A stretch of DNA of 64,000 bases from NCBI RefSeq assembly GCF_002282895.1, contig NZ_NRRB01000003.1:1-64000 (forward strand), given 5' to 3'. This stretch comes from Paraferrimonas haliotis (GTDB lineage: Bacteria; Pseudomonadota; Gammaproteobacteria; Enterobacterales; Shewanellaceae). Position numbers and translations under genes: made by a program. Below are positions 49,026 to 57,598 of this stretch, piece by piece (the first letter of the stretch is position 1; every line of letters begins with the position of its first letter). A model generated the notes under the pieces. It searched no databases, was not told where the DNA came from, and saw nothing but the letters and a program-made list of their open reading frames with translations.

Positions 49026-49044
49026 GCTTTACCTTTACGTAAAC
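49026..49044 (+). promoter_or_regulatory. probable LiuR operator of liuR-liuA
   Basis: GCTTTACCTTTACGTAAAC, with a TTTACGTAAA palindrome at its core, 47 bases before the liuR start. Matches the element upstream of the thiolase gene at 17 of 19 bases. Confidence 0.7.
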
Positions 49045-49090
49045 TTCCTTTAGTGTAGAGCCAACTCATATAAGAAAAAGATTTTGCATA

Positions 49091-49495
49091 ATGACCACAG
49101 ACGTAAAAGGCACCTACAGCATCAGCGAGCTGTCGAAAGAGTTTGATGTTACCACTCGCAGCATTCGCTTCTACGAAGATCAGGGCCTGCTGAAACCCAG
49201 ACGTAAAGGCCAAACTCGAATCTACAGTTTAAAAGATAAGGTTCGCCTGAAACTCGTTCTTAGGGGCAAACGTTTGGGCTTTTCGTTGGCAGAAACTCGA
49301 CGCTTATTCGAGTTATACGATGCCGATAAATCCAGTTCCAGCCAATTGCAAACCATGCTTGAAATGATCGACCAAAAGAAACAAGAGCTAAAACAACAAA
49401 TGGACGACATTCAAGTGGTATTAATGGAGCTCAATGCTTCAGAAGCCCAGTGCAAAGCAGCACTAGAGGCCAATACCAGCAAAACCCCAAAATAA
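49091..49495 (+). CDS. liuR: MerR-family regulator LiuR
   Basis: 134 residues. N-terminal winged helix (TYSISELSKEFDVTTRSIRFYEDQGLL split as TYSISELSKEFDVTT and RSIRFYEDQGLL), then a coiled-coil dimerisation helix (about 75-115). Position directly before an isovaleryl-CoA dehydrogenase gene identifies it as LiuR, regulator of leucine/valine/isoleucine degradation in gammaproteobacteria. No metal-binding Cys pattern; a Cys near residue 125 is isolated. Confidence 0.9.
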   Translation: MTTDVKGTYSISELSKEFDVTTRSIRFYEDQGLLKPRRKGQTRIYSLKDKVRLKLVLRGKRLGFSLAETRRLFELYDADKSSSSQLQTMLEMIDQKKQELKQQMDDIQVVLMELNASEAQCKAALEANTSKTPK

Positions 49496-49513
49496 TAAAT
49501 AGGTATTGATAAC

Positions 49514-50674
49514 ATGACTCAGTTATTTGAAGGCTTTGATTTCGGTCACGGCGAAACCTTGGATATGCTGCAAAGCGCGGTTCGAGATTTCGCTCAAGCG
49601 GAAATCGCTCCCATAGCCCAAGAGGTTGATAAAAATAATGAATTCCCTAATCACTTGTGGCCTCAGCTCGGTGAAATGGGCTTGCTTGGCATCACCGCAC
49701 CGGAGGAATACGGTGGCGTTGACATGGGCTATTTAGCGCACGTATTAGCCATGGAAGAAATTTCCCGCGCATCGGCCTCGATAGGCTTGAGTTACGGCGC
49801 CCACTCCAACTTGTGCGTGAATCAGTTGGTTAAGAACGGTAACGCTGAACAAAAACAGCGCTATTTGCCCGCGTTAATTAGCGGCGAGCACATTGGTGCG
49901 CTGGCCATGAGCGAACCCAATGCCGGCTCCGATGTGGTGTCGATGAAGCTTCAAGCAAGAAAGCAAGGCGACCGTTACATTCTTAATGGCAACAAAATGT
50001 GGATCACCAACGGACCCGACGCTCACACCTTCGTTATCTATGCAAAAACCGATAACCAATTAGGCGCCCACGGCATTACCGCGTTTATCGTGGAAAAATC
50101 CTTTAAAGGGTTTAGCCAAGCTCAAAAGCTCGACAAACTAGGCATGCGCGGCTCCAATACCTGCGAGCTGGTGTTTGAAGACGTTGAAGTACCTGAAGAG
50201 AATATATTAGGTGGCTTGAATAACGGTGTGAAAGTGTTGATGAGCGGGTTAGATTACGAACGCGTTGTACTGTCAGCCGGCCCTCTTGGCATTATGGCGG
50301 CGGCCATGGATTTAGTATTGCCTTACGTACAACAACGGGAACAGTTTGGCCAACCCATTGCGTCGTTTCAGTTAGTGCAGGGAAAACTGGCGGACATGTA
50401 CACCCAAATGAATGCGTGTCGCTCCTATGTGTATGCAGTAGCTCGCGCTTGCGACCGTCAGCAAACCACTCGCAAAGACGCCGCAGGCGCCATTTTGTAT
50501 GCTGCAGAGAAAGCCACTCAAGTCGCGCTGGACGCCATACAACTGCTTGGCGGTAACGGCTACATCAACGAATTCAGCAGCGGCCGCTTGTTAAGAGACG
50601 CCAAACTGTACGAAATTGGCGCTGGCACCTCTGAGATTCGCAGAATGCTGATTGGCCGGGAGTTGGTTCGCTAA
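49514..50674 (+). CDS. liuA: isovaleryl-CoA dehydrogenase LiuA
   Basis: 386 residues. FAD motif [15 protein letters not shown], catalytic Glu in [16 protein letters not shown] (the IVD position), C-terminal [34 protein letters not shown], quoted here as [11 protein letters not shown] and [10 protein letters not shown]. Converts isovaleryl-CoA to 3-methylcrotonyl-CoA. Starts 18 bases after liuR. The usual liuB-D genes do not follow; a terminator does. Confidence 0.92.
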   Translation: MTQLFEGFDFGHGETLDMLQSAVRDFAQAEIAPIAQEVDKNNEFPNHLWPQLGEMGLLGITAPEEYGGVDMGYLAHVLAMEEISRASASIGLSYGAHSNLCVNQLVKNGNAEQKQRYLPALISGEHIGALAMSEPNAGSDVVSMKLQARKQGDRYILNGNKMWITNGPDAHTFVIYAKTDNQLGAHGITAFIVEKSFKGFSQAQKLDKLGMRGSNTCELVFEDVEVPEENILGGLNNGVKVLMSGLDYERVVLSAGPLGIMAAAMDLVLPYVQQREQFGQPIASFQLVQGKLADMYTQMNACRSYVYAVARACDRQQTTRKDAAGAILYAAEKATQVALDAIQLLGGNGYINEFSSGRLLRDAKLYEIGAGTSEIRRMLIGRELVR

Positions 50675-50696
50675 TCAGCCAAATACTTGTTTGTGG

Positions 50697-50731
50697 AAGC
50701 TAACGGTAACGGAATATCGTTAGCTTTTCTT
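50697..50731 (+). terminator. terminator after liuA
   Basis: AAGCTAACG and CGTTAGCTT stem with a 12-base loop, then a T-rich run. It ends the liu transcript after the first structural gene. Confidence 0.75.
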
Positions 50732-50803
50732 CGGCATTAATCGATGCGCCTGTGCAAAAGCCTTCGATTAAAAAGTGTCGATTGGAACGCCTGCAACCAC
50801 CTG

Positions 50804-51736
50804 CTAGTTCTCAAGAATCTTATGAATGACGGCATCGGCATTGTACTGAGCTGACTCGCTACCAATAATCTCCGGCCAGTGTTGTTTTTGGTCTGCCAAC
50901 TCGCCAGTAAGACCGCTTTTACTGCCCCACCAAATGCCCGAGGCGAATTCACAGCTATTCAGCAGTACATCGACGTAGCGCTTGGCACCGACATCCACCG
51001 AGTGAGCCTTACCAAGAGCCTGCATAACCCACATGGCGGTATTCATAACCCATCGCTGATGCCAAGGCAAGGTAGCTGTGCCCGCTGTACCGCGCGCCAT
51101 GCCAGGGTCAACCGTAATAAAGCGCATATCTGGGTGTTTGCGCGCCATACTCATGGTCCATAGAGCCCCCATAAGCTTAACGGCGCCATAGTGGTCGGTA
51201 TAAGCCTTATGTTCGACAAATTTTTCGCCGTTAACCACACTTGTCCATTCTTCGATAGAGCCTTCGGTAATAGGAGGCTTAGCACTACCCACCTCAGGGG
51301 CGCCTCTTGCAGCAAAACTGGCGACGTACATAACAGAGCCAGCTTTCGATAGCTTACCACTGTCCATAAGAAGGTCCGTTAACAGAACATGACCCAGCAC
51401 ATTCACCGCAAAGGTGAATATGACCCCATCTTTTGTCAGTTTGAGAGGCTCCGTTCCGCCACCACCGCCGGCATTCAATATCATGGCATCGACATTGGTA
51501 TTAAGCTTTTCAGCGGCTTTTCTGCATGAGTCGAGATCACCCACATCAACAATTAAGGTTTCGAACACTTGCTTGCCGGTTAACGCTTCCAGTCGTAAAA
51601 GCGCTTCGTTAGCTTTGTTTTCGCTACGACACGCTAGCACAATTTTAGAAACTCCATCGTGCATGGCGAGCTGTCGTGCTGCCTCGAATCCAAGCCCGGA
51701 ATTAGCGCCGGTAATTAGAATTACAGAATGTGTCAT
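50804..51736 (-). CDS. short-chain dehydrogenase (retinol-dehydrogenase-like)
   Basis: 310 residues. [23 protein letters not shown], Ser in YVASFAARG and intact YGAVK. An extended SDR, similar in form to light-dependent protochlorophyllide/retinol dehydrogenase-like proteins; substrate unknown. It lies between liuA and the last cassettes of the integron; no attC is evident at its 3' end, so I treat it as chromosomal, though it could be the remnant of a cassette. Confidence 0.8.
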   Translation of the reverse strand: MTHSVILITGANSGLGFEAARQLAMHDGVSKIVLACRSENKANEALLRLEALTGKQVFETLIVDVGDLDSCRKAAEKLNTNVDAMILNAGGGGGTEPLKLTKDGVIFTFAVNVLGHVLLTDLLMDSGKLSKAGSVMYVASFAARGAPEVGSAKPPITEGSIEEWTSVVNGEKFVEHKAYTDHYGAVKLMGALWTMSMARKHPDMRFITVDPGMARGTAGTATLPWHQRWVMNTAMWVMQALGKAHSVDVGAKRYVDVLLNSCEFASGIWWGSKSGLTGELADQKQHWPEIIGSESAQYNADAVIHKILEN

Positions 51737-51752
51737 ATAACCCCCTTGTTGC

Positions 51753-51848
51753 TACACGTAATGACAAGCTTCCAGAGTTTGTTCCCAGCGAGAGTCTTCG
51801 AGTGGCTGCTCTATTTCAGAGTCCAAGCGAACACTTGTAATACTCATG
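51753..51848 (-). pseudogene. remnant of a ribbon-helix-helix (CopG-type) antitoxin gene
   Basis: 31 codons. The N-terminus MSITSVRLDSEIEQPLE is a typical RHH beta-strand start and the end EDSRWEQTLEA resembles the antitoxin tail, but the two DNA-binding helices between are missing. An in-frame internal deletion is the simplest reading. It lies just past the last attC, so it is probably the broken eighth cassette. No toxin gene is present. Confidence 0.55.
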
Positions 51849-51915
51849 ATTGCACCAATATTTAATCAGATGTATTACATATCAGCGTGTTGACTGGTAT
51901 TTGGGAAGCTTAGCT

Positions 51916-52013
51916 GTGTAACGCCATTCATAGGCTGATAATAGCTTGCTAAAATTGTGTAGCGAAGCGAAACGGCCAAGCGTTGCAAAGCACTCTAAAA
52001 TGCTTGGTTATGA
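51916..52013 (-). repeat. attC site of GNAT cassette (cassette 7)
   Basis: Ends GTGTAACGCC (51916) and GGTTATGA (to 52013) on the plus strand. The R'' core GTTATGA matches the cassette start GTTATGT at 6 of 7. An inner CCAAGC/GCTTGG inverted repeat is visible. 98 bases. Confidence 0.72.
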
Positions 52014-52018
52014 GCGTA

Positions 52019-52465
52019 CTAAATATTTACGTACAACCTCAGCATGTCTTTGTGTTGAATACCATTTTCATAGATTGGCTCGGAGTAGTTTAGCAAAAAA
52101 TAGTCTTTGATGATTGAGTCAACTCGGAAACCTAAACGCTGATAATAAGTAAGTTGATAACCAAATGTACCCGTACCAAGCTCAACACGATTGATCCCCT
52201 TGATTGCCAACTGAGACAAAACGAGCTTTAGTAACTGAGAGCCAATACCTTGACCTTGTAGCTCTGGAGATACAGCTACATTAAATATCTCAGCAAGACT
52301 GTTGGTCTGTGCTTTAACGATACAAGCCGCCAAAACACGCCCATTGTCTACAGCAGCAAAGCACCATGAATCTGATAAATATGAAGCGATACTAGCTTCA
52401 GAAGGATCAGCTTCAAGCAATAAATCCAGTGGAATTTCACTACTTTTAACTTCGATAAAGTGCAT
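52019..52465 (-). CDS. GNAT-family acetyltransferase (cassette 7)
   Basis: 148 residues. Acetyl-CoA motif IFNVAVSPELQGQGIGSQLLKLVL, then VELGTGTFGYQLTYYQRLGF. This family is common in integron cassettes; substrate unknown, and no resistance role can be claimed. The start lies 14 bases inside the cassette boundary. Confidence 0.85.
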   Translation of the reverse strand: MHFIEVKSSEIPLDLLLEADPSEASIASYLSDSWCFAAVDNGRVLAACIVKAQTNSLAEIFNVAVSPELQGQGIGSQLLKLVLSQLAIKGINRVELGTGTFGYQLTYYQRLGFRVDSIIKDYFLLNYSEPIYENGIQHKDMLRLYVNI

Positions 52466-52478
52466 ATTTCCTCGAGGT

Positions 52479-52632
52479 ACATAACGCTTCAGTAAAGGGC
52501 TGCAAGGCTTGGGTGAGTTTACGCTAAACTGGCCTAACCAACGCTAAGTCAGACAGACCACCGTAATCACATCATTCCAAATTAGCACCAAAAATGCCAA
52601 GCGTTAACATCCACTTGAAGAATTTGTTATAG
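52479..52632 (-). repeat. attC site of HNH cassette (cassette 6)
   Basis: Plus-strand ends ACATAACGC (52479) and TTGTTATAG (to 52632). R'' core GTTATAG is identical to the start of its own cassette. At 154 bases it is the longest attC of the array, in the size range of Vibrio repeats. Confidence 0.85.
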
Positions 52633-53199
52633 CGCTTTATACGATTGAGCCACTATTGTATTGATTTCACTCGCCAATACTTGCGCTTGCTTCATGGTTT
52701 CCTGAACAGTCTCCCAGTTTTTCCAATGTTGCTGCCACTTCTCTGTACCCGCGAGTGTTTCAAAATCCAACTTCGTAGGAGTTTGCCATTTTTCATATTT
52801 TTGTAATGCCTCAATACGTTTATCTAGGTCTGCTATACCCCGTGTTTTAGGCGATAGCTTGGCATCACTCAGTATCCAGCTGTGCCAAGGCTTATTGCCT
52901 TTAGACTGATTGCACTTTCCGCATGATGGCACTAAGTTGTGTATCTCCGAAATATATCCAGTTGGTTTCTTATTTAGAACAAGAGGTCTCAAATGATCCC
53001 ACTCTGTAGCTGTAGCGCCACAGTATGAACACTCAAATTTTTCCAAAGCCATACCGAGAATGTTAAGCGCTTCTTTTACTTCTTCATTCGTTGGCACAAC
53101 AACAGGGATAATTGAATTGATAAATGAATTTGTGATGCTAGATGAACGACCTGTGATTTTCATAGGTTTTGGCATCTTAAACAGTTGAAGATACTCCAT
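52627..53199 (-). CDS. HNH endonuclease domain protein (cassette 6)
   Basis: 190 residues. Two zinc Cys pairs, CSYCG and CGKCN, flank the HNH core: WDHLRPL supplies the His and NLVPSCGKCNQSKGNK the Asn pair. Single-domain HNH proteins may act as restriction or phage-defence nucleases, but the partner is absent and the role is unknown. The stop TAA lies inside the attC R'' core. Confidence 0.85.
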   Translation of the reverse strand: MEYLQLFKMPKPMKITGRSSSITNSFINSIIPVVVPTNEEVKEALNILGMALEKFECSYCGATATEWDHLRPLVLNKKPTGYISEIHNLVPSCGKCNQSKGNKPWHSWILSDAKLSPKTRGIADLDKRIEALQKYEKWQTPTKLDFETLAGTEKWQQHWKNWETVQETMKQAQVLASEINTIVAQSYKAL

Positions 53200-53212
53200 A
53201 ATTACCCCTGCG

Positions 53213-53295
53213 CTATAACGCTTAAATTTGAGACGCCAGCGCCTTTCGCTGGCGTCCTGTACAAATTATTGAGCTACAATATTTACTTGTTAGGT
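53213..53295 (-). repeat. attC site of NYN cassette (cassette 5)
   Basis: Plus-strand ends CTATAACGC (53213) and TTGTTAGGT (to 53295); R'' GTTAGGT equals the start of its own cassette. Inner hairpin GACGCCAGCG/CGCTGGCGTC. 83 bases. Confidence 0.9.
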
Positions 53296-54011
53296 TGCTT
53301 TACTCGACGTTTGTCTTTGAACCAGTAAACAGAACCATTGGTTTTCTTCATATCAAAGAGGTCAATTGCTAGAAATAGATCACTTAGCTTTTTGTATCCA
53401 TAATTGCGATGATCGAAAGATGCTCGATTCTTGATATGAGTACCGATCGGGCCCAACATTGCCCATCCATCATCATCTTCTACAGCCTCAATAGCTTGCC
53501 TTAGTAAATTCATCAGTTTAGTGTCACTCTTTAAGTCCAGTGATGAGGTTTCATCAATAATTTCTGATTCTTCTGGCTCACCTTTTCGATCTAGAAACAA
53601 AAACTTTGAGCAAGCATTCACAAAAGGTTCTGGAGCTTTTCTTTCTCCAAATCCTAAAACCAGCTTGCCCTCAGCAACCGCCCGTGTTGCCAAAGGTGTA
53701 AAGTCGGAATCAGATGAAACAAGGCAAATAACATCTACACTCTTAGTGTAAAGAACATCCATTACATCAATCGCTAGCGCAATATCAGAGGCATTTTTCT
53801 GTTTTGTTAGATCGAACTGCTGGATGGGCTGAATCGCATATTCATGTAAGATCTCTTCCCAAGGTCTTAAGGCTGACTTCTTCCAATTGCCATAGGCTCT
53901 GCGAATATTCACCACTCCATATGTGGCGAGCTCTGATAAAATGAAGTCGACTCTCGATGCGGGAGCATTGTCTGCATCAATGAACAAAGCTATTTTTTCT
54001 TTAGATTCCAA
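53283..54011 (-). CDS. NYN-domain ribonuclease-like protein with possible OST-HTH tail (cassette 5)
   Basis: 242 residues from a TTG start, which has an AGGGA ribosome site; the nearby ATG is out of frame. NYN/PIN-like domain (about 5-145): FIDADNAP, KNASDIALAIDVMD, VSSDSDFTPLATR, with the acidic metal site intact. The tail (about 165-235; GWAMLGPIGTHIKNRASFDHRNYGYKKLSDLF split as GWAMLGPIGTHIKN and RNYGYKKLSDLF) resembles an OST-HTH/LOTUS RNA-binding domain. Probably an RNA-targeting nuclease; substrate unknown. Confidence 0.85.
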   Translation of the reverse strand: MESKEKIALFIDADNAPASRVDFILSELATYGVVNIRRAYGNWKKSALRPWEEILHEYAIQPIQQFDLTKQKNASDIALAIDVMDVLYTKSVDVICLVSSDSDFTPLATRAVAEGKLVLGFGERKAPEPFVNACSKFLFLDRKGEPEESEIIDETSSLDLKSDTKLMNLLRQAIEAVEDDDGWAMLGPIGTHIKNRASFDHRNYGYKKLSDLFLAIDLFDMKKTNGSVYWFKDKRRVKQPNK

Positions 54012-54052
54012 ATCATTTCCCTGAGAATATTAATATATTGGCCTTTGCAACA

Positions 54053-54071
54053 ACCTAACGCCTTGTTATAT
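54053..54071 (-). repeat. collapsed attC site of cassette 4
   Basis: ACCTAAC (54053-54059) and GTTATAT (54065-54071) are separated by only GCCTT. Both core sites remain but the stem-forming middle is gone. The R'' core differs from the expected GTTATGC at two positions. Confidence 0.6.
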
Positions 54072-54419
54072 GCTCTTTTGGTAAATAGTAATTGGCAAAT
54101 CAGTTTCAATTACCATATCCCTAGAATGAAAATAATGAACAGCGATCGAAAACTTCTCTTGCACTTCATTTACGAAATTCTTGCAACGCTTGAAACGCTT
54201 CTCCTTACAAATCTCAACTAGAAAGTCGTCAAAGTCATCATCATATTCTGTACAAGGACTTTCATTTTCACTTCCAGCCATAACCCATATGAACTCGTAA
54301 AAGACATTTTCGAACTCAACACTCAGTCTATAGCTAGCTATTAGACGGCCACCCCACTCACGCAGCTGCCGTGGAGGACTTTCGATCTTTTGGATGCTAT
54401 TCAATACTACAATCGTCAT
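54066..54419 (-). CDS. unrecognised 117-residue protein (cassette 4)
   Basis: Begins MTIVVLNSIQKIESPPRQL; aromatic- and acid-rich, with DDDFDDFLVEICKEKRFKRC and a C-terminal strand DLPITIYQKSI. No family recognised. TAAGG ribosome site before ATG; the stop TAA overlaps the collapsed attC core. Confidence 0.65.
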   Translation of the reverse strand: MTIVVLNSIQKIESPPRQLREWGGRLIASYRLSVEFENVFYEFIWVMAGSENESPCTEYDDDFDDFLVEICKEKRFKRCKNFVNEVQEKFSIAVHYFHSRDMVIETDLPITIYQKSI

Positions 54420-54434
54420 GCTAATGCCTTAGGC

Positions 54435-54506
54435 GCATAACGCCTTGCTCACCGGAAAATTAGGAGCTTAGCGAGTAATTTTTTCGAGTGCAGCAACTTG
54501 TTAGGC
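54435..54506 (-). repeat. attC site of OLD/DUF3800 cassette (cassette 3)
   Basis: Plus-strand ends GCATAACGCC (54435) and TTGTTAGGC (to 54506). R'' GTTAGGC equals the start of its own cassette at 57486-57492, which is 3 kb away, so the nuclease and the DUF3800 gene lie in a single cassette. 72 bases. Confidence 0.9.
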
Positions 54507-56270
54507 CTCTGCGTCATAAATTTCTCTGATCTTTTGAGCCATTTGTGGCGTGACCGAAAAACCTTCTGCTGTGACGTGACTTAATGCGACATAAGGTTTG
54601 CTGCTACCGCCATTTGGTAATCCTAGCTCTTCCTCTATATCGTTTTCTAATACCACTGAAGAACCTATGTTGTCATCGATCTCATCAACAATTTTTTGTG
54701 TTGATCGATCTGCTGACGCAATTGCATCTACCCCTTTGTGAGCTTGATGATCTCGGTCATAAACAGCCACATATGGGATAGAAAACTTATTCATGAGCTT
54801 AACATAAAGAGGGATATTATCTTTTGAGCCGCAATCGATTAACGTATACTCGTACCTGAAAACACCAAGCTCTTTCGCCAACAGAGGAAATACAGTTTTT
54901 TCTGTAGCGCCCTCTAGCAAAACAACTTTACTTGCAAAAAATAATTCCCCACGATCAGGGTTGATCCAGTAGGAAAGGTTGAAATCTTTCTTTGAATCCC
55001 CTTCAAATAAGTCTTCGGTGCACTGTTTAACCTTAGTTCCGTTTAACTCATCATCCTTTGTTGCTATGTAAATAGACTTATAACGCTCAACATCAATTAA
55101 ACCGCTTGAGTGAGTACAAAGAATAACTTGACTCCCTGACTCAGACAAAGCCACGAATGAGTCGAATAACGACCTTTGTGCTTGGGGATGCAAATAAAGC
55201 TCAGGCTCTTCGAATATGAAGTATCTTGAATTTGATGCTTTCCTATTTCCTTGCTCTTCCGCTGACTCTGCCTCAGCAAGAGCCTTCTTAGCAACTACTT
55301 GTATTAGAGCAACTGTTAGAGCTCGCTGTAAACCGTGCCCCTTTCGTTTTATGTCAGTTCTAACACCGTCATCAACCCAAACCTGTGTATTTGCTTTAAA
55401 TACATTTTCAATATCAGGTGCGTTTACTTCAATATCTACTTTTGCACCCCATGCAACAAGCTCATCAGTTAACTCTTGTTCAAAGTCAGTTAATTGCTGA
55501 GGTCTATCATTATTGTCATTGCCTTCCTGGTCTTTTTTGTTCAGGGTGGAAAATAGTTTCCCGAGTTTTTCCTTTGTATCCTTCCAGTCGTTATTGTGTT
55601 CAGACATTAAAGCTACAACATCAGCATACATTTTTCCGAAAACACTAGAATCTTTAGAAGAAAAATCATCCGAGGCTTCTTTTACTGCTGGTATAAAGTA
55701 AACCTCACCAAATATTCCTTTTGCGACACTTTTCAAGCCAAGAAAGTTTGTCGACTCAAGCTCAAAAGCGAATTGAATATCCTCCCTGTTATTCTGGATA
55801 TATTCGTTTTGGGCATCGATGATGTTTTGTTTGGTAATTCGACCAGAATCGGGGATATGAGGATGGAATGGCAGACTAGAAGCAAGCTCTCTTTTAGTAT
55901 AAACAGAAGCATTTGCTTCTTGAAGCCAGTCATCCGATGGGTTTTCTATGTACCCTCGGTATTCAAAACTACCGCCTAGAAAGGCAGTTTTTCTTACAAC
56001 TATTTTTTCTTCAGAGGTTAAATACTTCTTGAATGTAGTTTTGTCTGATTCATCAAGATCACCAAACTCAATTTCCACAAATAGTTCAGTAGACCCATGA
56101 TAAAAATCCAGTTCTTGTTGCTTTATCTCACCAAAGAAGAACAAGACAGAAGATAAGAGATTCGATTTCCCGTGGTTATTCTGGCCAATGATAACCATCA
56201 GATCTTGTGCTTCTAGCTTTTCTTCTTTTACTGAACGCCAGTTTTTGACGCATATACTTTCAATTTTCAC
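54501..56270 (-). CDS. OLD-family ATPase/TOPRIM nuclease (cassette 3)
   Basis: 589 residues. ABC-type ATPase with Walker A GQNNHGKS (29-36), Walker B FIFEEPELYLHP (about 350) and ILCTHSS. C-terminal TOPRIM domain: VVLLEGATEK (Glu, about 448) and VYDRDH (about 501). This is the architecture of OLD-type anti-phage nucleases (P2 OLD, GajA). Downstream of the DUF3800 gene by 34 bases, in one cassette. It lacks the UvrD partner of Gabija. Confidence 0.9.
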   Translation of the reverse strand: MKIESICVKNWRSVKEEKLEAQDLMVIIGQNNHGKSNLLSSVLFFFGEIKQQELDFYHGSTELFVEIEFGDLDESDKTTFKKYLTSEEKIVVRKTAFLGGSFEYRGYIENPSDDWLQEANASVYTKRELASSLPFHPHIPDSGRITKQNIIDAQNEYIQNNREDIQFAFELESTNFLGLKSVAKGIFGEVYFIPAVKEASDDFSSKDSSVFGKMYADVVALMSEHNNDWKDTKEKLGKLFSTLNKKDQEGNDNNDRPQQLTDFEQELTDELVAWGAKVDIEVNAPDIENVFKANTQVWVDDGVRTDIKRKGHGLQRALTVALIQVVAKKALAEAESAEEQGNRKASNSRYFIFEEPELYLHPQAQRSLFDSFVALSESGSQVILCTHSSGLIDVERYKSIYIATKDDELNGTKVKQCTEDLFEGDSKKDFNLSYWINPDRGELFFASKVVLLEGATEKTVFPLLAKELGVFRYEYTLIDCGSKDNIPLYVKLMNKFSIPYVAVYDRDHQAHKGVDAIASADRSTQKIVDEIDDNIGSSVVLENDIEEELGLPNGGSSKPYVALSHVTAEGFSVTPQMAQKIREIYDAEA

Positions 56271-56304
56271 TTTTTATTCCTTGTGAGGCTGGAAACCGCC
56301 AAGA

Positions 56305-57471
56305 CTAGACAAGCGCCTTAACTTTTTTTCGATGCTGATGGACTGATTCCTTTGCCACTATTCGCTGCTCATCTGTTAGATCATTGAGCTTAGGTAGATT
56401 TTTCTCGAAGTTTTTGAATCGCTCGGCCATCCCTCTCATTGAGATGCCATCGATCAAGCTCCGATGTTGAAATAACTGCCAGAGTTCCATTAATTCTGAT
56501 GGTAGATTAACACCAGAAATAAGTTTATTTGCAATCCACAAATAAACGTCAACAATTTGAAGCCCTATAGAATCAGCACTTTTCGAAATCGTCAACTCCT
56601 TATCTGTTAAACCTTTATGTGAAACTTCTTCAGGCGAAAAATCCGTATAGAGTGGATTATTGAAATACATGGCCTTATCTTTCTCAGAAGAGTTTTTAAT
56701 GCCTTCGGCTATTCTTGAAAGATTATAGTGCGTTCCAATTTGAGCCTTATTGAATTGATTTTGCCTATCCACGATTATAGATGACACTGACTTCCTGAGT
56801 TTCTTCCTTGTTCGTCGTGCAATTGCAGCTACGACAAACTGAAAACCAACAGCATTCGGAGATATTATTTTTTGATCTGGGTGACCGAAATCAAGTGATA
56901 GTGGCTTTCTAATACCGAAATCCAAAGCATCGATGATAAGCTCTTTGGATCTCGCGTCTAGGGGAGCGTTCTCTGCTCGACTTTTAACTTCCGAAAGCAG
57001 ACTAACGATAGCATCCTCACAATTCTCAATCCGTTTTACTGTTGACAACCTCCAAGACTCCCGAAGCAGATCTTCGTCAAATAGAATAGATAATTTGTGT
57101 ATTAAAACGTATCTCAAGGGAGTCCAATATGTATCCCATTTGACAGCATCGTTTAACCCAGCATCAAAAACGGCATCGAAGAATATAACTAAGGCATAAT
57201 CGAGTTTTTCTATAAAATAGTAGTCAAAATCGAACTTCATTTTTTTCTGGATTTTAATCAATAACGGAGCAATTTTTACCAAACCACCTATACCCAATAT
57301 ATTTGCATGAATTAGGTCATCATCGATTATATCTCGAATAGCATTGTGTTCGACGATACAAAGAGCATCTACGTTAGTAACGCTAGAAATTAGACCGTAG
57401 CTAAGCCTTGGTTGACTTTCATCAAATAAATTATTCCCAGTATTACCCGATTCATCAATGTGGAAAAACAT
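56305..57471 (-). CDS. DUF3800 protein (cassette 3)
   Basis: 388 residues. Starts FFHIDESGNTGNNLFDESQ, the signature DESG of DUF3800 (RNase H-like fold), with a second acidic site in SSIIVDRQNQF and later SADSIGLQIVDVY. DUF3800 proteins are often found near defence genes; the catalytic acids suggest nuclease activity. First gene of the two-gene cassette, 15 bases from its start. Confidence 0.85.
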   Translation of the reverse strand: MFFHIDESGNTGNNLFDESQPRLSYGLISSVTNVDALCIVEHNAIRDIIDDDLIHANILGIGGLVKIAPLLIKIQKKMKFDFDYYFIEKLDYALVIFFDAVFDAGLNDAVKWDTYWTPLRYVLIHKLSILFDEDLLRESWRLSTVKRIENCEDAIVSLLSEVKSRAENAPLDARSKELIIDALDFGIRKPLSLDFGHPDQKIISPNAVGFQFVVAAIARRTRKKLRKSVSSIIVDRQNQFNKAQIGTHYNLSRIAEGIKNSSEKDKAMYFNNPLYTDFSPEEVSHKGLTDKELTISKSADSIGLQIVDVYLWIANKLISGVNLPSELMELWQLFQHRSLIDGISMRGMAERFKNFEKNLPKLNDLTDEQRIVAKESVHQHRKKVKALV

Positions 57472-57485
57472 ACACTACCTATTCT

Positions 57486-57545
57486 GCCTAACGCCTTAAG
57501 AAGGGGCTGCCGGTTAGGCAGTCCCGCTTGCTTAACTTGTTATAG
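57486..57545 (-). repeat. attC site of SRPBCC cassette (cassette 2)
   Basis: Plus-strand ends GCCTAACGCC (57486) and TTGTTATAG (to 57545). R'' GTTATAG equals the cassette start at 58662. Short type, 60 bases, with the inner hairpin GGGGCTGCC/GGCAGTCCC. Confidence 0.9.
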
Positions 57546-57598
57546 GGTAACACACGCATATTTCAGGATGGTAGTTATGAGCCAATAGCGTAGATTTG

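Noticed and set aside
50737-50810. attC site after the SDR gene at 50804
   Set aside because: An AACGCC occurs, but no paired R'' core matching a cassette start was found.
53521-53751. Open frame antisense to the NYN gene
   Set aside because: No ribosome site, and the minus-strand frame has clear NYN motifs.
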